Shown: piece after piece, positions 1 to 5,606 of the stretch
Position numbering within the stretch: the stretch's first letter is position 1
Layout: each line of letters begins with the position of its first letter
Assembly: GCA_937859895.1 (NCBI GenBank)
Contig: CALMAV010000380.1
Coordinates: forward strand, 8,651 to 19,988
From: an uncultured Bryobacterales bacterium
GTDB lineage: Bacteria > Acidobacteriota > Terriglobia > Bryobacterales > Bryobacteraceae
Direction: 5' to 3'
Length of the DNA stretch: 11,338 bases
The notes under the pieces: model-generated
Databases searched by the model: none
The model's input: the letters and a program-made list of their open reading frames with translations, nothing else
What the model was told of the DNA's origin: nothing
Made by a program: the position numbers and the translations under genes

Positions 1-66
1 GTACTGGTCTCTCGAAACGATCCTGACGCTGTGTACAGCGTCAGGATCGTTTCGAGAGACCAGTAC
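1..66. repeat. 66-bp near-perfect palindrome at the window edge
   Basis: Positions 1-32 are the exact reverse complement of positions 35-66, with only the two bases GT (33-34) at the centre. The arms have no mismatch over 32 bp. The palindrome lies inside a minus-strand reading frame that enters from position 177 and stays open to position 1. A perfect 32-bp stem without a loop is far longer than a terminator or an operator, and it is not followed by a T-run. It starts exactly at the first base of the window, so either a fold-back artefact at a contig end or an inverted duplication in the genome could explain it. I cannot tell these apart from the window alone. Confidence 0.95.
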
Positions 67-177
67 CGCATCTAATACGGTTTCGTCATCCAGTTGCGCG
101 TCAAGAAAGCTGGGTGGGTCTTCAGAAACCTCACCCTGCTGATTAACACGCTCCCGGAATATTACCCTGTATTTCAT
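1..177 (-). CDS. Small hypothetical protein, partial (3' end missing)
   Basis: A minus-strand frame opens with ATG at 177-175 and runs 59 codons without a stop to the window edge. The protein begins MKYRVIFRER and continues with an acidic stretch (EDPPSFLDAQLDDETVLDAV), which reads like a real soluble protein. It starts 23 bp after the DUF4142 stop codon on the same strand, so the two are probably co-transcribed. A GGTGG lies just before the ATG but is too close to be a good ribosome-binding site; an in-frame GTG two codons upstream (GTG GAC ATG) is an alternative start. About the last 11 codons (after residue 48) come from the second arm of the palindrome and may not belong to the native protein. 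I recognise no named family and propose no function. Confidence 0.55.
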   Translation of the reverse strand, partial: MKYRVIFRERVNQQGEVSEDPPSFLDAQLDDETVLDAVLVSRNDPDAVHSVRIVSRDQY

Positions 178-200
178 GTCCACCAGTGTAGTGGGCAGGA

Positions 201-845
201 CTACGAAGCGGAGCCGGAACCCATCTTGGACTGAATGCCCTTCAGCTTGTCGAGGTGACCCTGAACTACCGGGAGAGTTTGTGCAGCAAAACCTTTGATC
301 TTCTCATCTTTGCCACTCTGGGACTCCCTGGTAAACTCCTTCACATCTTGTTGATGGTCGGTCATCATGTCCTTGACATACATCTTGTCAAAGTCAGCGC
401 CAGACATCTTCGAAAGGCTGTCGTACATGGCCTGTTGCTTTTGGTTAACATCGGTCGGAAGGGTCATACCCTCTTCCTGTGCAACCGCCTTCAACTGATC
501 ATTCGCCTTTGTGTGGTCGTCTACCATCTGCTGACCGAATGCCTTCACGTCCGGATTACCTGCTTTATCCGCAGCTAACTGACCCATTTTGACCTCTGCC
601 ATACCGCCCTGCGCAGCCTTAACAGCAAACATGGAATCAGCTGACTTAATCATGTGCTTGGCACCTTGATCCATGGTGTGCCCAGCAGATTGGGCGCCGT
701 GCTTCATTGCATTACCGGCATCACTAGCAGCGCTACCTACACCACTACCCTGAGAAGTGTTCTGCGCAACCATTGCTAGGGGAGCTAACGCCAAAATCGC
801 GGCAACAACCGTGCTGCCTAAACAGAATCCATTCAAATTTTTCAT
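201..845 (-). CDS. DUF4142 family secreted protein
   Basis: A 214-residue protein with an N-terminal signal peptide (MKNL, then a hydrophobic stretch at about residues 9-26, with likely cleavage near 24-28). A low-complexity Gly/Ser/Ala linker follows to about residue 65. From about residue 70 to the end is a DUF4142 domain, a ferritin-like four-helix fold: it shows the family's typical features ADSMFAVKAAQGGMAEV, LAADKAGNPDVKAFGQQMV, DDHTKANDQL and DHQQDVKEF. The domain is thought to act outside the cytoplasm, but its biochemical role is not established. The start is supported by AGAGGG about 5 bp upstream of the ATG. The upstream neighbour is a NarL-type regulator on the same strand, 77 bp away, and two dyads occupy that gap. 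The family assignment is firm; export is well supported; function is unknown. Confidence 0.9.
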   Translation of the reverse strand: MKNLNGFCLGSTVVAAILALAPLAMVAQNTSQGSGVGSAASDAGNAMKHGAQSAGHTMDQGAKHMIKSADSMFAVKAAQGGMAEVKMGQLAADKAGNPDVKAFGQQMVDDHTKANDQLKAVAQEEGMTLPTDVNQKQQAMYDSLSKMSGADFDKMYVKDMMTDHQQDVKEFTRESQSGKDEKIKGFAAQTLPVVQGHLDKLKGIQSKMGSGSAS

Positions 846-876
846 ATAACCCTCTGTTAGTGAGACCCGTCAAGGC

Positions 877-912
877 CCGTAGTGTTACCTACGGAAAATA
901 CGAGGGGTATTT
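877..912. promoter_or_regulatory. Two adjacent dyads upstream of the DUF4142 gene
   Basis: CCGTAG (877-882) pairs with CTACGG (889-894) across 6 bp. AAATAC (896-901) pairs with GTATTT (907-912) across 5 bp. Both lie in the 77-bp gap between the response regulator stop and the DUF4142 start. On the minus strand the second dyad contains TACCCCT, which fits the NarL heptamer consensus TACYNMT. Neither dyad is followed by a T-run, so operators are more likely than terminators. That the neighbouring regulator binds here is inference. Confidence 0.4.
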
Positions 913-922
913 CTGCCCATTC

Positions 923-1573
923 TTAGCTCAGCTCGTTTGCAATGGCATACCGCGTCATCTGCGCAGTGGAGTGTAGGCCCAACCGCTGCATGATGGCCGC
1001 GCGGTGAAACTCGGCCGTCCGAACTGATATGTTCAGCGAATTGGCAATATCCTTAGCAGTTGAACCGGCAGCAATCAGTCGTAGCACTTCCCGTTGACGC
1101 GCGGTGAGGTCCGCTTTTCCTGCAGTCGACGAACTGCCCGACGGATCGGTACGATCTTCCAAAAGCGAGTTGCCGTCCAACACTGAACGGAGTGCGCTGA
1201 CTAACTCCTGTGCGGGCACATGCTTGGAAAGGTACGCCTTTGCCCCAACTCTCGCCGCCTGATCGATATAGCTTGAATCGGTGTACATAGAAAGGAAGAC
1301 GATCGGCAGGTCTGGCCGGGAGTCAAGAACCTTTCGGGCGGTTGAGAACCCGTCTCCACCTGGCATGTTGACATCCAGAACAGCAACGTCAGGCTTAAAC
1401 TCATCAACTGCGCTTAAGAATGAGTCACAACTATCAACCGTGAGGATCTCGAAGTCGCTGCTCATGAGAGCGCCCAAGGCATCCAGAATCAAATTGTGAT
1501 CGTCCGCCATCAGAACTCGAGGAAGTCCGGGCTGGGTGGGAGTATATGCGAGTGCGGTAGCTGGGGAGGACAT
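923..1573 (-). CDS. NarL/FixJ-type response regulator (receiver + LuxR HTH)
   Basis: This 216-residue protein is a two-domain response regulator. The receiver domain (about residues 18-135) has the acidic pair D24/D25, the phospho-acceptor D67 in VAVLDVNMPG, the conserved switch residue S95 and K117. The C-terminal LuxR/GerE helix-turn-helix (about 155-216) begins LTARQREVLRLIAAG and contains the recognition helix SVRTAEFHRAAIMQRL. Every residue needed for phosphorylation-dependent DNA binding is present. No histidine kinase gene is next to it, so it is an orphan in this window. The start at 1573 leaves an extra 17-residue Ala/Thr/Pro-rich tail before the receiver; AGGA lies about 11 bp upstream, a rather long spacing. 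Gene order suggests it controls the DUF4142 gene downstream, but this is not shown. A 96-bp gap separates it from the HAD gene, enough for its own promoter, though I see no convincing -35/-10 pair. Confidence 0.92.
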   Translation of the reverse strand: MSSPATALAYTPTQPGLPRVLMADDHNLILDALGALMSSDFEILTVDSCDSFLSAVDEFKPDVAVLDVNMPGGDGFSTARKVLDSRPDLPIVFLSMYTDSSYIDQAARVGAKAYLSKHVPAQELVSALRSVLDGNSLLEDRTDPSGSSSTAGKADLTARQREVLRLIAAGSTAKDIANSLNISVRTAEFHRAAIMQRLGLHSTAQMTRYAIANELS

Positions 1574-1669
1574 AACGATGCTGTTCCTATCTCGTGCGCC
1601 ATCGTTGGCGTGATTAAACGGTGAGATGCTGCGCGAAAGTCGTGAACTCCGCAGGAAGGTTCAACTTCG

Positions 1670-2542
1670 CTAAAAGACTACTAGTGACTTTTCTAGGATA
1701 CCGCAAAAATTCGGTACGATGAAGTCGGCTCCGGCTCGAATGAGTCTTTGTCTCTTCCATTCATCAACTTGCTGGCAGGACGGTTCGTCAGTTGCGACCC
1801 CAATAGCTATGCCTCCTACCAGCTTCACTTCTTCTATTTCTACAAATCCGTCGCCGAAAACAACTAGGTCTTCCCCGGCGTATTTGGAGTCGGAGATGAG
1901 ACGTTGCACTAACAAAGCTTTAGAGAAGCTCTGCAGATCGTCCTGTGCGCCGAAAATGCGCTTAGGAAAAAACGAAGCCAATCGGAGCAATTCAGCTTCT
2001 TCCTTCACGTTGGCGTCATCGGTCCCACTTGCCAAGTAGAGAATAAGACCGCGTTCGGTCAGGAATTCGAGAATACGCCGGGCTCCCGGAACCATAAACT
2101 GTTTCGGTGACTCTCCATCTCTTAGCGACTGAAGTCGATGGTGAATCTTTCCGTTTAGCGCTTCCAGATACTCACGCTTATACTGCAAAGGAGTTCGTGC
2201 CTGTCCGCCCCTTGCCTGAACAGCCTCCACCAACGCCATCATCTGATAAATTGTTTCCTTGCCTGTCAAACGGCTGATAAATTCTGTGGCAACAGCGGTT
2301 AATTCCTCCTCCGACTCTTTTGTTCCTGTGGCGACTAATTCTTTTAATGCCATTCGAAGCATAATTTCAGTCCAACCGGAACGGATTACCGATAATGTTC
2401 CGTCGAAGTCGAAAATCGCCACTTTTGCCCGGGCGGCTGTGACGCCAGGACGGATAATCTCAATCACTTCGGGATTGTCCCATGCTGGACAAAAAGCCCC
2501 GAGTACTGGGACTTTGACTTCCCCAGACTTTTCCGAAGGCAC
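1670..2542 (-). CDS. HAD-superfamily hydrolase (phosphatase-like)
   Basis: A 290-residue protein with the HAD signature in order: DFDGT (residues 45-49, nucleophile D45 and acid/base D47), motif II LASGTD (from 170), a candidate motif III lysine K208, and motif IV GDGFVE (from 230; D231 and E235). An all-helical segment between residues 55 and 150 is the cap, as in the phosphoglycolate phosphatase-like (type C1) group. The usual activity of such proteins is hydrolysis of a small phosphorylated metabolite; the substrate cannot be read from sequence. It lacks a signal peptide, so it should be cytoplasmic. The start is GTG at 2542: an in-frame ATG just upstream is followed directly by TGA, giving ATG-TGA-GTG. 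No good Shine-Dalgarno sits before it, so the exact start is uncertain. It diverges from ugd, which could place it in sugar-nucleotide or envelope sugar metabolism, but that is only context. Confidence 0.85.
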   Translation of the reverse strand: MPSEKSGEVKVPVLGAFCPAWDNPEVIEIIRPGVTAARAKVAIFDFDGTLSVIRSGWTEIMLRMALKELVATGTKESEEELTAVATEFISRLTGKETIYQMMALVEAVQARGGQARTPLQYKREYLEALNGKIHHRLQSLRDGESPKQFMVPGARRILEFLTERGLILYLASGTDDANVKEEAELLRLASFFPKRIFGAQDDLQSFSKALLVQRLISDSKYAGEDLVVFGDGFVEIEEVKLVGGIAIGVATDEPSCQQVDEWKRQRLIRAGADFIVPNFCGILEKSLVVF

Positions 2543-2620
2543 TCACATCTGGCAGAAATCCTACGATATGATCGCTAGGACGTGTTCCGGCACGTTCTAA
2601 TTGAATGGCTTGGAGCAAGA

Positions 2621-3979
2621 ATGCGTGTTGCGATTATCGGTACCGGCTACGTTGGTTTAACTACGGGCGTTTGCCTGGCTTTTCTGGGTCACTCGGTTTC
2701 TTGTCTGGACACCGATGCCTCGAAAATTGAGGCCTTAAAGGCGGGTAAGATACCGATTTACGAGCCCAATCTTGCAGAGTTACTGGCGGAAGCGGCTCCG
2801 AACATGCGGTTTACCAGCAGTTATGGCGAGGCGATTCCCGATGCAGAAGTCGTTTTCATCGCGGTAGGCACACCACCAACTCCGTCCGGTGCACCGAATC
2901 TGGAGTATCTCTCGCAAGCGGCGCGATCGATCGGTCAGTGTGTGAACCGTGATTTCACGGTTGTGGTGAACAAGTCAACAGTGCCAATCGGCAGTGGAAA
3001 TTGGGTCGGCTCGCTGCTTCGAGATTCCTATAATAATCGGCCCGATCGGAATGGCGCTGAGTTTGCAGTTGCTTCCAATCCGGAATTCTTACGTGAAGGA
3101 ACAGCGCTCCACGACAGCCTGTACCCGGACCGGATTGTCATCGGTGCGGACGCCCAGCGGGCACTCGAGGTGCTCTACTCTTTGTATCGGCCGATCCTTG
3201 ACCAGACATTTACCGCTCCCACTTACCTGCCGCGGCCGGACTCGGTAGGTGCTGTTCCTATGCTCTCGACTGACTTAGCCTCGGCCGAGTTAATTAAGTA
3301 TGCTGCCAATGCCTTTCTGGCGCTGAAGATCAGCTTTATCAATGAGATTGGTCTGCTTGCCGAACGAGTAGGCGCGAACATCTCGGAAGTGGCACGCGGC
3401 ATAGGCTTGGACAGCCGGATCGGGCCGCGGTTCCTTAGTGCCGGGATTGGCTGGGGCGGTTCCTGCTTTGGAAAGGACACGGCTGCCTTGATTGCAACTG
3501 CGGGCGAGTATGGGCTGCAGATGCCTATTGTGGAATCAGCCAAGCGGATCAATGCACGACAGCGTGACCGGGTAGTTGAAAAGTTGCTTCAGGAGCTGAA
3601 GATCCTGAAAGGCCGGACAATTGGACTGCTTGGTTTAGCCTTTAAGCCGAACACGGATGATTTGCGCGAAGCTCCTGCAATTGAGATTGCGCAAAAACTG
3701 ATCGACCGGGGCGTTCGGGTAAAAGTACATGACCCAATCGCAGTGGACCGCTTTCTAAAAGAGCATGGCGATATGCAGGTACAAATCTGCGACAACGCGG
3801 CCGATGTCTCAGAAGACTGCGATGCGCTCGTGTTAGTGACTGAGTGGAATGAGTATCGCGACCTGGATTGGGAGAGCATCGGGAAAAGAATGCGATCGCC
3901 CTTCATTCTTGACGGTCGACATGCGCTTGATCGCGACAAGTTAACGCGAGCGGGCCTTCGCTACGCGACTCTCAGCTAG
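2621..3979 (+). CDS. ugd: UDP-glucose 6-dehydrogenase
   Basis: Oxidises UDP-glucose twice with NAD+ to UDP-glucuronate, the precursor of acidic polysaccharides and of some lipid A or capsule sugars; cytoplasmic. The 452-residue length is normal for the family. Visible features are the N-terminal Rossmann motif GTGYVGL (residues 7-13), FIAVGTPP, NKSTVPIG, the NPEFLREG loop (from N153), the central ELIKYAANAF with K226 and N230, the catalytic cysteine C282 in GGSCFGKD, and the C-terminal domain start LGLAFKPNTDDLREAP. I place the start at the ATG at 2621, because TGGAG lies 5 bp before it and MRVAIIGTGYVG is the usual family N-terminus; a GTG at 2582 would add 13 unneeded residues. A TATGAT at 2567-2572 could be a -10 box, but no good -35 sits at the right distance. 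The gene stands alone: no glycosyltransferase or capsule genes are adjacent. Confidence 0.95.
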   Translation: MRVAIIGTGYVGLTTGVCLAFLGHSVSCLDTDASKIEALKAGKIPIYEPNLAELLAEAAPNMRFTSSYGEAIPDAEVVFIAVGTPPTPSGAPNLEYLSQAARSIGQCVNRDFTVVVNKSTVPIGSGNWVGSLLRDSYNNRPDRNGAEFAVASNPEFLREGTALHDSLYPDRIVIGADAQRALEVLYSLYRPILDQTFTAPTYLPRPDSVGAVPMLSTDLASAELIKYAANAFLALKISFINEIGLLAERVGANISEVARGIGLDSRIGPRFLSAGIGWGGSCFGKDTAALIATAGEYGLQMPIVESAKRINARQRDRVVEKLLQELKILKGRTIGLLGLAFKPNTDDLREAPAIEIAQKLIDRGVRVKVHDPIAVDRFLKEHGDMQVQICDNAADVSEDCDALVLVTEWNEYRDLDWESIGKRMRSPFILDGRHALDRDKLTRAGLRYATLS

Positions 3980-3984
3980 ACAAG

Positions 3985-4030
3985 CCCTTCTCCTGCCAGA
4001 CGCAGATACTGCGCTAAGGTGGGAGAAGGG
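3985..4030 (+). promoter_or_regulatory. Hairpin covering the Shine-Dalgarno of the acetyltransferase gene
   Basis: CCCTTCTCC (3985-3993) is exactly complementary to GGAGAAGGG (4022-4030). Within the enclosed 28 bases a second small hairpin forms: CGCAG (4001-4005), loop ATA, CTGCG (4009-4013). The right arm of the outer stem is the only purine-rich ribosome-binding site ahead of the acetyltransferase start, so folding would hide it. It lies 5 bp after the ugd stop. A role in translational control is inference; it could also act as an end structure for the ugd transcript, although no T-run follows. Confidence 0.45.
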
Positions 4031-4043
4031 ACCCTGATTGCCT

Positions 4044-4319
4044 ATGGAAGTCAAGCAAAACGAGGCGAATAAACGATTTGAAGTCGATGTGGAAGGGATG
4101 CGGTCGGTCCTGGACTATGAGATCCATGGAACCACCATTTACTTCACTCATACCGGAGTACCAGGTCCGTTGGAAGGCCGTGGTATTGGGAAAGCATTGG
4201 CGAAGGCGGGACTGGATTACGCTCGCGAGAAACAACTAAAGGTTGAGCCAGCTTGTTCATTCATCCGGGTATACATGAAACGACACCCGGAATACAACGA
4301 CTTGATGGCTCGGTCTTAA
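4044..4319 (+). CDS. YidJ-like GNAT N-acetyltransferase
   Basis: A 91-residue protein of the minimal GNAT group (YidJ/NATD1 type). It shows the pattern of that group: Y-F-T-H-T-G-V-P at residues 33-40, the acetyl-CoA pyrophosphate loop EGRGIGKAL (44-52), and the C-terminal CSFIRVYMKRHPEY. It should bind acetyl-CoA; the acceptor substrate of this group is not known. It lacks a signal peptide. The start is ambiguous. ATG at 4044 has AGAAGGG 13 bp upstream, whereas an in-frame TTG at 4038 has the same site at an ideal 7 bp; the TTG start would add two residues. It lies 64 bp after ugd on the same strand, behind a hairpin that can occlude its ribosome-binding site. Its stop is only 14 bp from the convergent rpmB stop. 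Confidence 0.88.
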   Translation: MEVKQNEANKRFEVDVEGMRSVLDYEIHGTTIYFTHTGVPGPLEGRGIGKALAKAGLDYAREKQLKVEPACSFIRVYMKRHPEYNDLMARS

Positions 4320-4344
4320 GCTCCGACGGGGAGCTAAGCTTTTT
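4319..4344 (+). terminator. Possible weak intrinsic terminator after the acetyltransferase gene
   Basis: AGCTCC (4319-4324) pairs with GGAGCT (4330-4335) across 5 bases, and five Ts follow at 4340-4344 after a short gap. The stem is only 6 bp and the T-run is offset by 4 bases, so the signal is weak. It overlaps the last codons of the convergent rpmB gene, where the same DNA encodes KVEKA on the other strand. Confidence 0.35.
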
Positions 4345-4522
4345 CTACTTTGCCGTCGCGAATACAGGACGTACAAACGCGAATTCGCTTGCCGGCACCT
4401 TTAATGCGAGCATGAACGGTTTGCAGATTCAGATTCCAACGACGCTTGGTCACATTGTGGGCGTGACTGATCCTACACCCGAATTGCGGTCCACGCCCGC
4501 AGAGCTCACAAACTTTTGCCAT
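4334..4522 (-). CDS. rpmB: 50S ribosomal protein L28
   Basis: Structural protein of the large ribosomal subunit. The 62-residue product starts MAKVCELCGRGPQFG and has the typical L28 core with basic residues around KRRWNLN (26-32) and RIKGAGKRIRVCTSC (39-53). Four cysteines in two CxxC pairs (C5/C8 and C50/C53) make this the zinc-binding form of L28. The start is set by AAGGTG, 6 bp upstream of the ATG at 4522; an in-frame GTG three codons earlier overlaps that site and is unlikely to be used. A possible promoter on the minus strand lies within 4532-4632 (TTGCAA and TACATT, 18 bp apart), but it is not strong. The upstream minus-strand neighbour is a prepilin peptidase 110 bp away, so co-transcription is uncertain. 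Confidence 0.95.
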   Translation of the reverse strand: MAKVCELCGRGPQFGCRISHAHNVTKRRWNLNLQTVHARIKGAGKRIRVCTSCIRDGKVEKA

Positions 4523-4632
4523 AAAACACACCTTTACCCGTACCGTTCTGGTCGAGTGTAAATCTCAATGTAGCATTCGCATGATTGCTGTTGCAAGAAG
4601 GATTGGCCATTGCCGCTTGAGCAATCCTGGCT

Positions 4633-5163
4633 TTACAGATGCGAAAAGAGCGTAAGAAAGAGCAGCGAACCGGTAGCAATGGAAACGGCATGAGGCAGAC
4701 GCATCGCAGTTGAGCTCTTTACATCAAGCGCCGGGAGTGCCGCAGCAGGCGCGCGTAGGTGAATCAACTCAGTCGAGAGCACGGAGACATTTATCAGAGT
4801 TTGCCTTAAGCGGCGCTTCCGTGCGATTACAACTAGCGACAGAAACCCACCGGTAATGGCCGTAGCAAGGAAGATGTACAGCCAATTCTCAGGTCCAGCC
4901 AGGCTGCCGACAGCTGCCATGAGCTTGACATCGCCAGCGCCCATACCGCGCAAAAGATAAAGCGGCAAATAAATCAGGAGGGCCAGGCCGAATCCTTTGC
5001 CGGATTGCGCCGCGCCCGCTGTACCAGAGAATAGGATTCGTAACCCAAACCCGAGAACAAGCCCGCTTAGAGTCAGCCAGTTGGGTATACGGCGCGACCG
5101 AACGTCAGTGAAGCCGGCCGCAAGCACGAGGAAAGCCAGAGCAATTTGCAGCGCAAACGGCAT
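4633..5163 (-). CDS. A24-family prepilin peptidase, CpaA-like (no methylase domain)
   Basis: An integral membrane aspartic protease that removes the leader peptide of type IV or Tad prepilins at the cytoplasmic membrane face. The 176-residue protein has several hydrophobic segments (about 4-18, 30-46, 58-71, 92-112). Both catalytic aspartates are in place: D20 in FTDVRSRRIPN and D78 in the GxGD motif GMGAGDVKLM. The N-terminal cysteine-containing methyltransferase half of PilD is absent, as in CpaA/TadV-type peptidases. After about residue 118 there is a Lys/Arg-rich loop, a less conserved Leu/Ala-rich region and a final hydrophobic segment (about 160-174). The start lies 3 bp after the DUF192 stop with no clear Shine-Dalgarno, so translation is probably coupled. 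No pilin or secretion ATPase gene is in the window, so its substrate lies elsewhere. Confidence 0.88.
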   Translation of the reverse strand: MPFALQIALAFLVLAAGFTDVRSRRIPNWLTLSGLVLGFGLRILFSGTAGAAQSGKGFGLALLIYLPLYLLRGMGAGDVKLMAAVGSLAGPENWLYIFLATAITGGFLSLVVIARKRRLRQTLINVSVLSTELIHLRAPAAALPALDVKSSTAMRLPHAVSIATGSLLFLTLFSHL

Positions 5164-5166
5164 GGG

Positions 5167-5556
5167 CTAGCGAGTAGGCCGGACAGCGTGGAACTGAAGC
5201 CGGTCTCCAGGCTGAAGGCCGGACCGGGCAATTGCGCCCGAAGCGAGCTCCAGGACCGAACTGCCGGCCAGACAAAGAGCAATCCGGGCCGGACTAAGAT
5301 TGGGGACCAGCTTACGGGCACGATGAGTACGATCCAGGAAGACAACATCGATGGGCATCTTCATCCCAAAAGTATGGATAGCCTCACACGGGGCAATCCA
5401 AATGCCTGCGGCTTCGTCCAGGTGCGACGTGGCAAGCAAACCGCGGCGACGCGAACTGCTCTCGCCTGCAACTTCGACATGAGCCGCGAGCTCACAGCCA
5501 CGGTCCAGATTCACAATGCGGTAATGCGGTACGGGTATGCGGGGCTCTTGCGCCAT
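5167..5556 (-). CDS. DUF192 family protein
   Basis: A 129-residue protein with the DUF192 core: RRRGLLATSHL near residues 36-46, the invariant IHTFGMKMPIDVVFLD (60-75), AGSSVLELASGA further on, and the end motif GLQPGDRLQF. Many DUF192 proteins are exported, but this one has no signal peptide or lipobox and should be cytoplasmic as read. Biochemical function is unknown. It immediately precedes the prepilin peptidase gene (3-bp gap), which suggests the two are used together, perhaps in pilus or secretion assembly; this is context only. The ATG at 5556 has AAAGG about 5 bp upstream. It follows fumC by 50 bp on the same strand and might be read from the same transcript. Confidence 0.9.
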   Translation of the reverse strand: MAQEPRIPVPHYRIVNLDRGCELAAHVEVAGESSSRRRGLLATSHLDEAAGIWIAPCEAIHTFGMKMPIDVVFLDRTHRARKLVPNLSPARIALCLAGSSVLELASGAIARSGLQPGDRLQFHAVRPTR

Positions 5557-5606
5557 AAACCTTTGGAATAAGGTGGAAGGCGCAGCCCAAAGATCTCACC
5601 CGGAGT

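Noticed and set aside
101..115. A 14-base match to the cloning attB2 site (CAAGAAAGCTGGGT) near the left edge.
   Set aside because: The match covers only part of the site, the flanking bases do not match, and it falls inside an intact minus-strand reading frame that uses it as codons. Coincidence is more likely than vector sequence.
255..578. Plus-strand open frame of 107 codons.
   Set aside because: It lies wholly opposite the DUF4142 gene, whose signal peptide, domain and Shine-Dalgarno are clear; its translation shows no domain.
4253..4561. Plus-strand open frame of 102 codons spanning the end of the acetyltransferase gene and rpmB.
   Set aside because: It overlaps two well-supported genes in other frames and has no recognisable domain.
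4600..4627. GGATTG/CAATCC inverted repeat after the prepilin peptidase gene, considered as a terminator.
   Set aside because: The stem is only 6 bp with a 16-base loop and the following minus-strand sequence (TTCTTGCAA) is not a real T-run.
5073..5571. Open frames on both strands around the DUF192 and peptidase genes.
   Set aside because: DUF192 and the A24 peptidase have intact family motifs in their own frames; the others are shadows.
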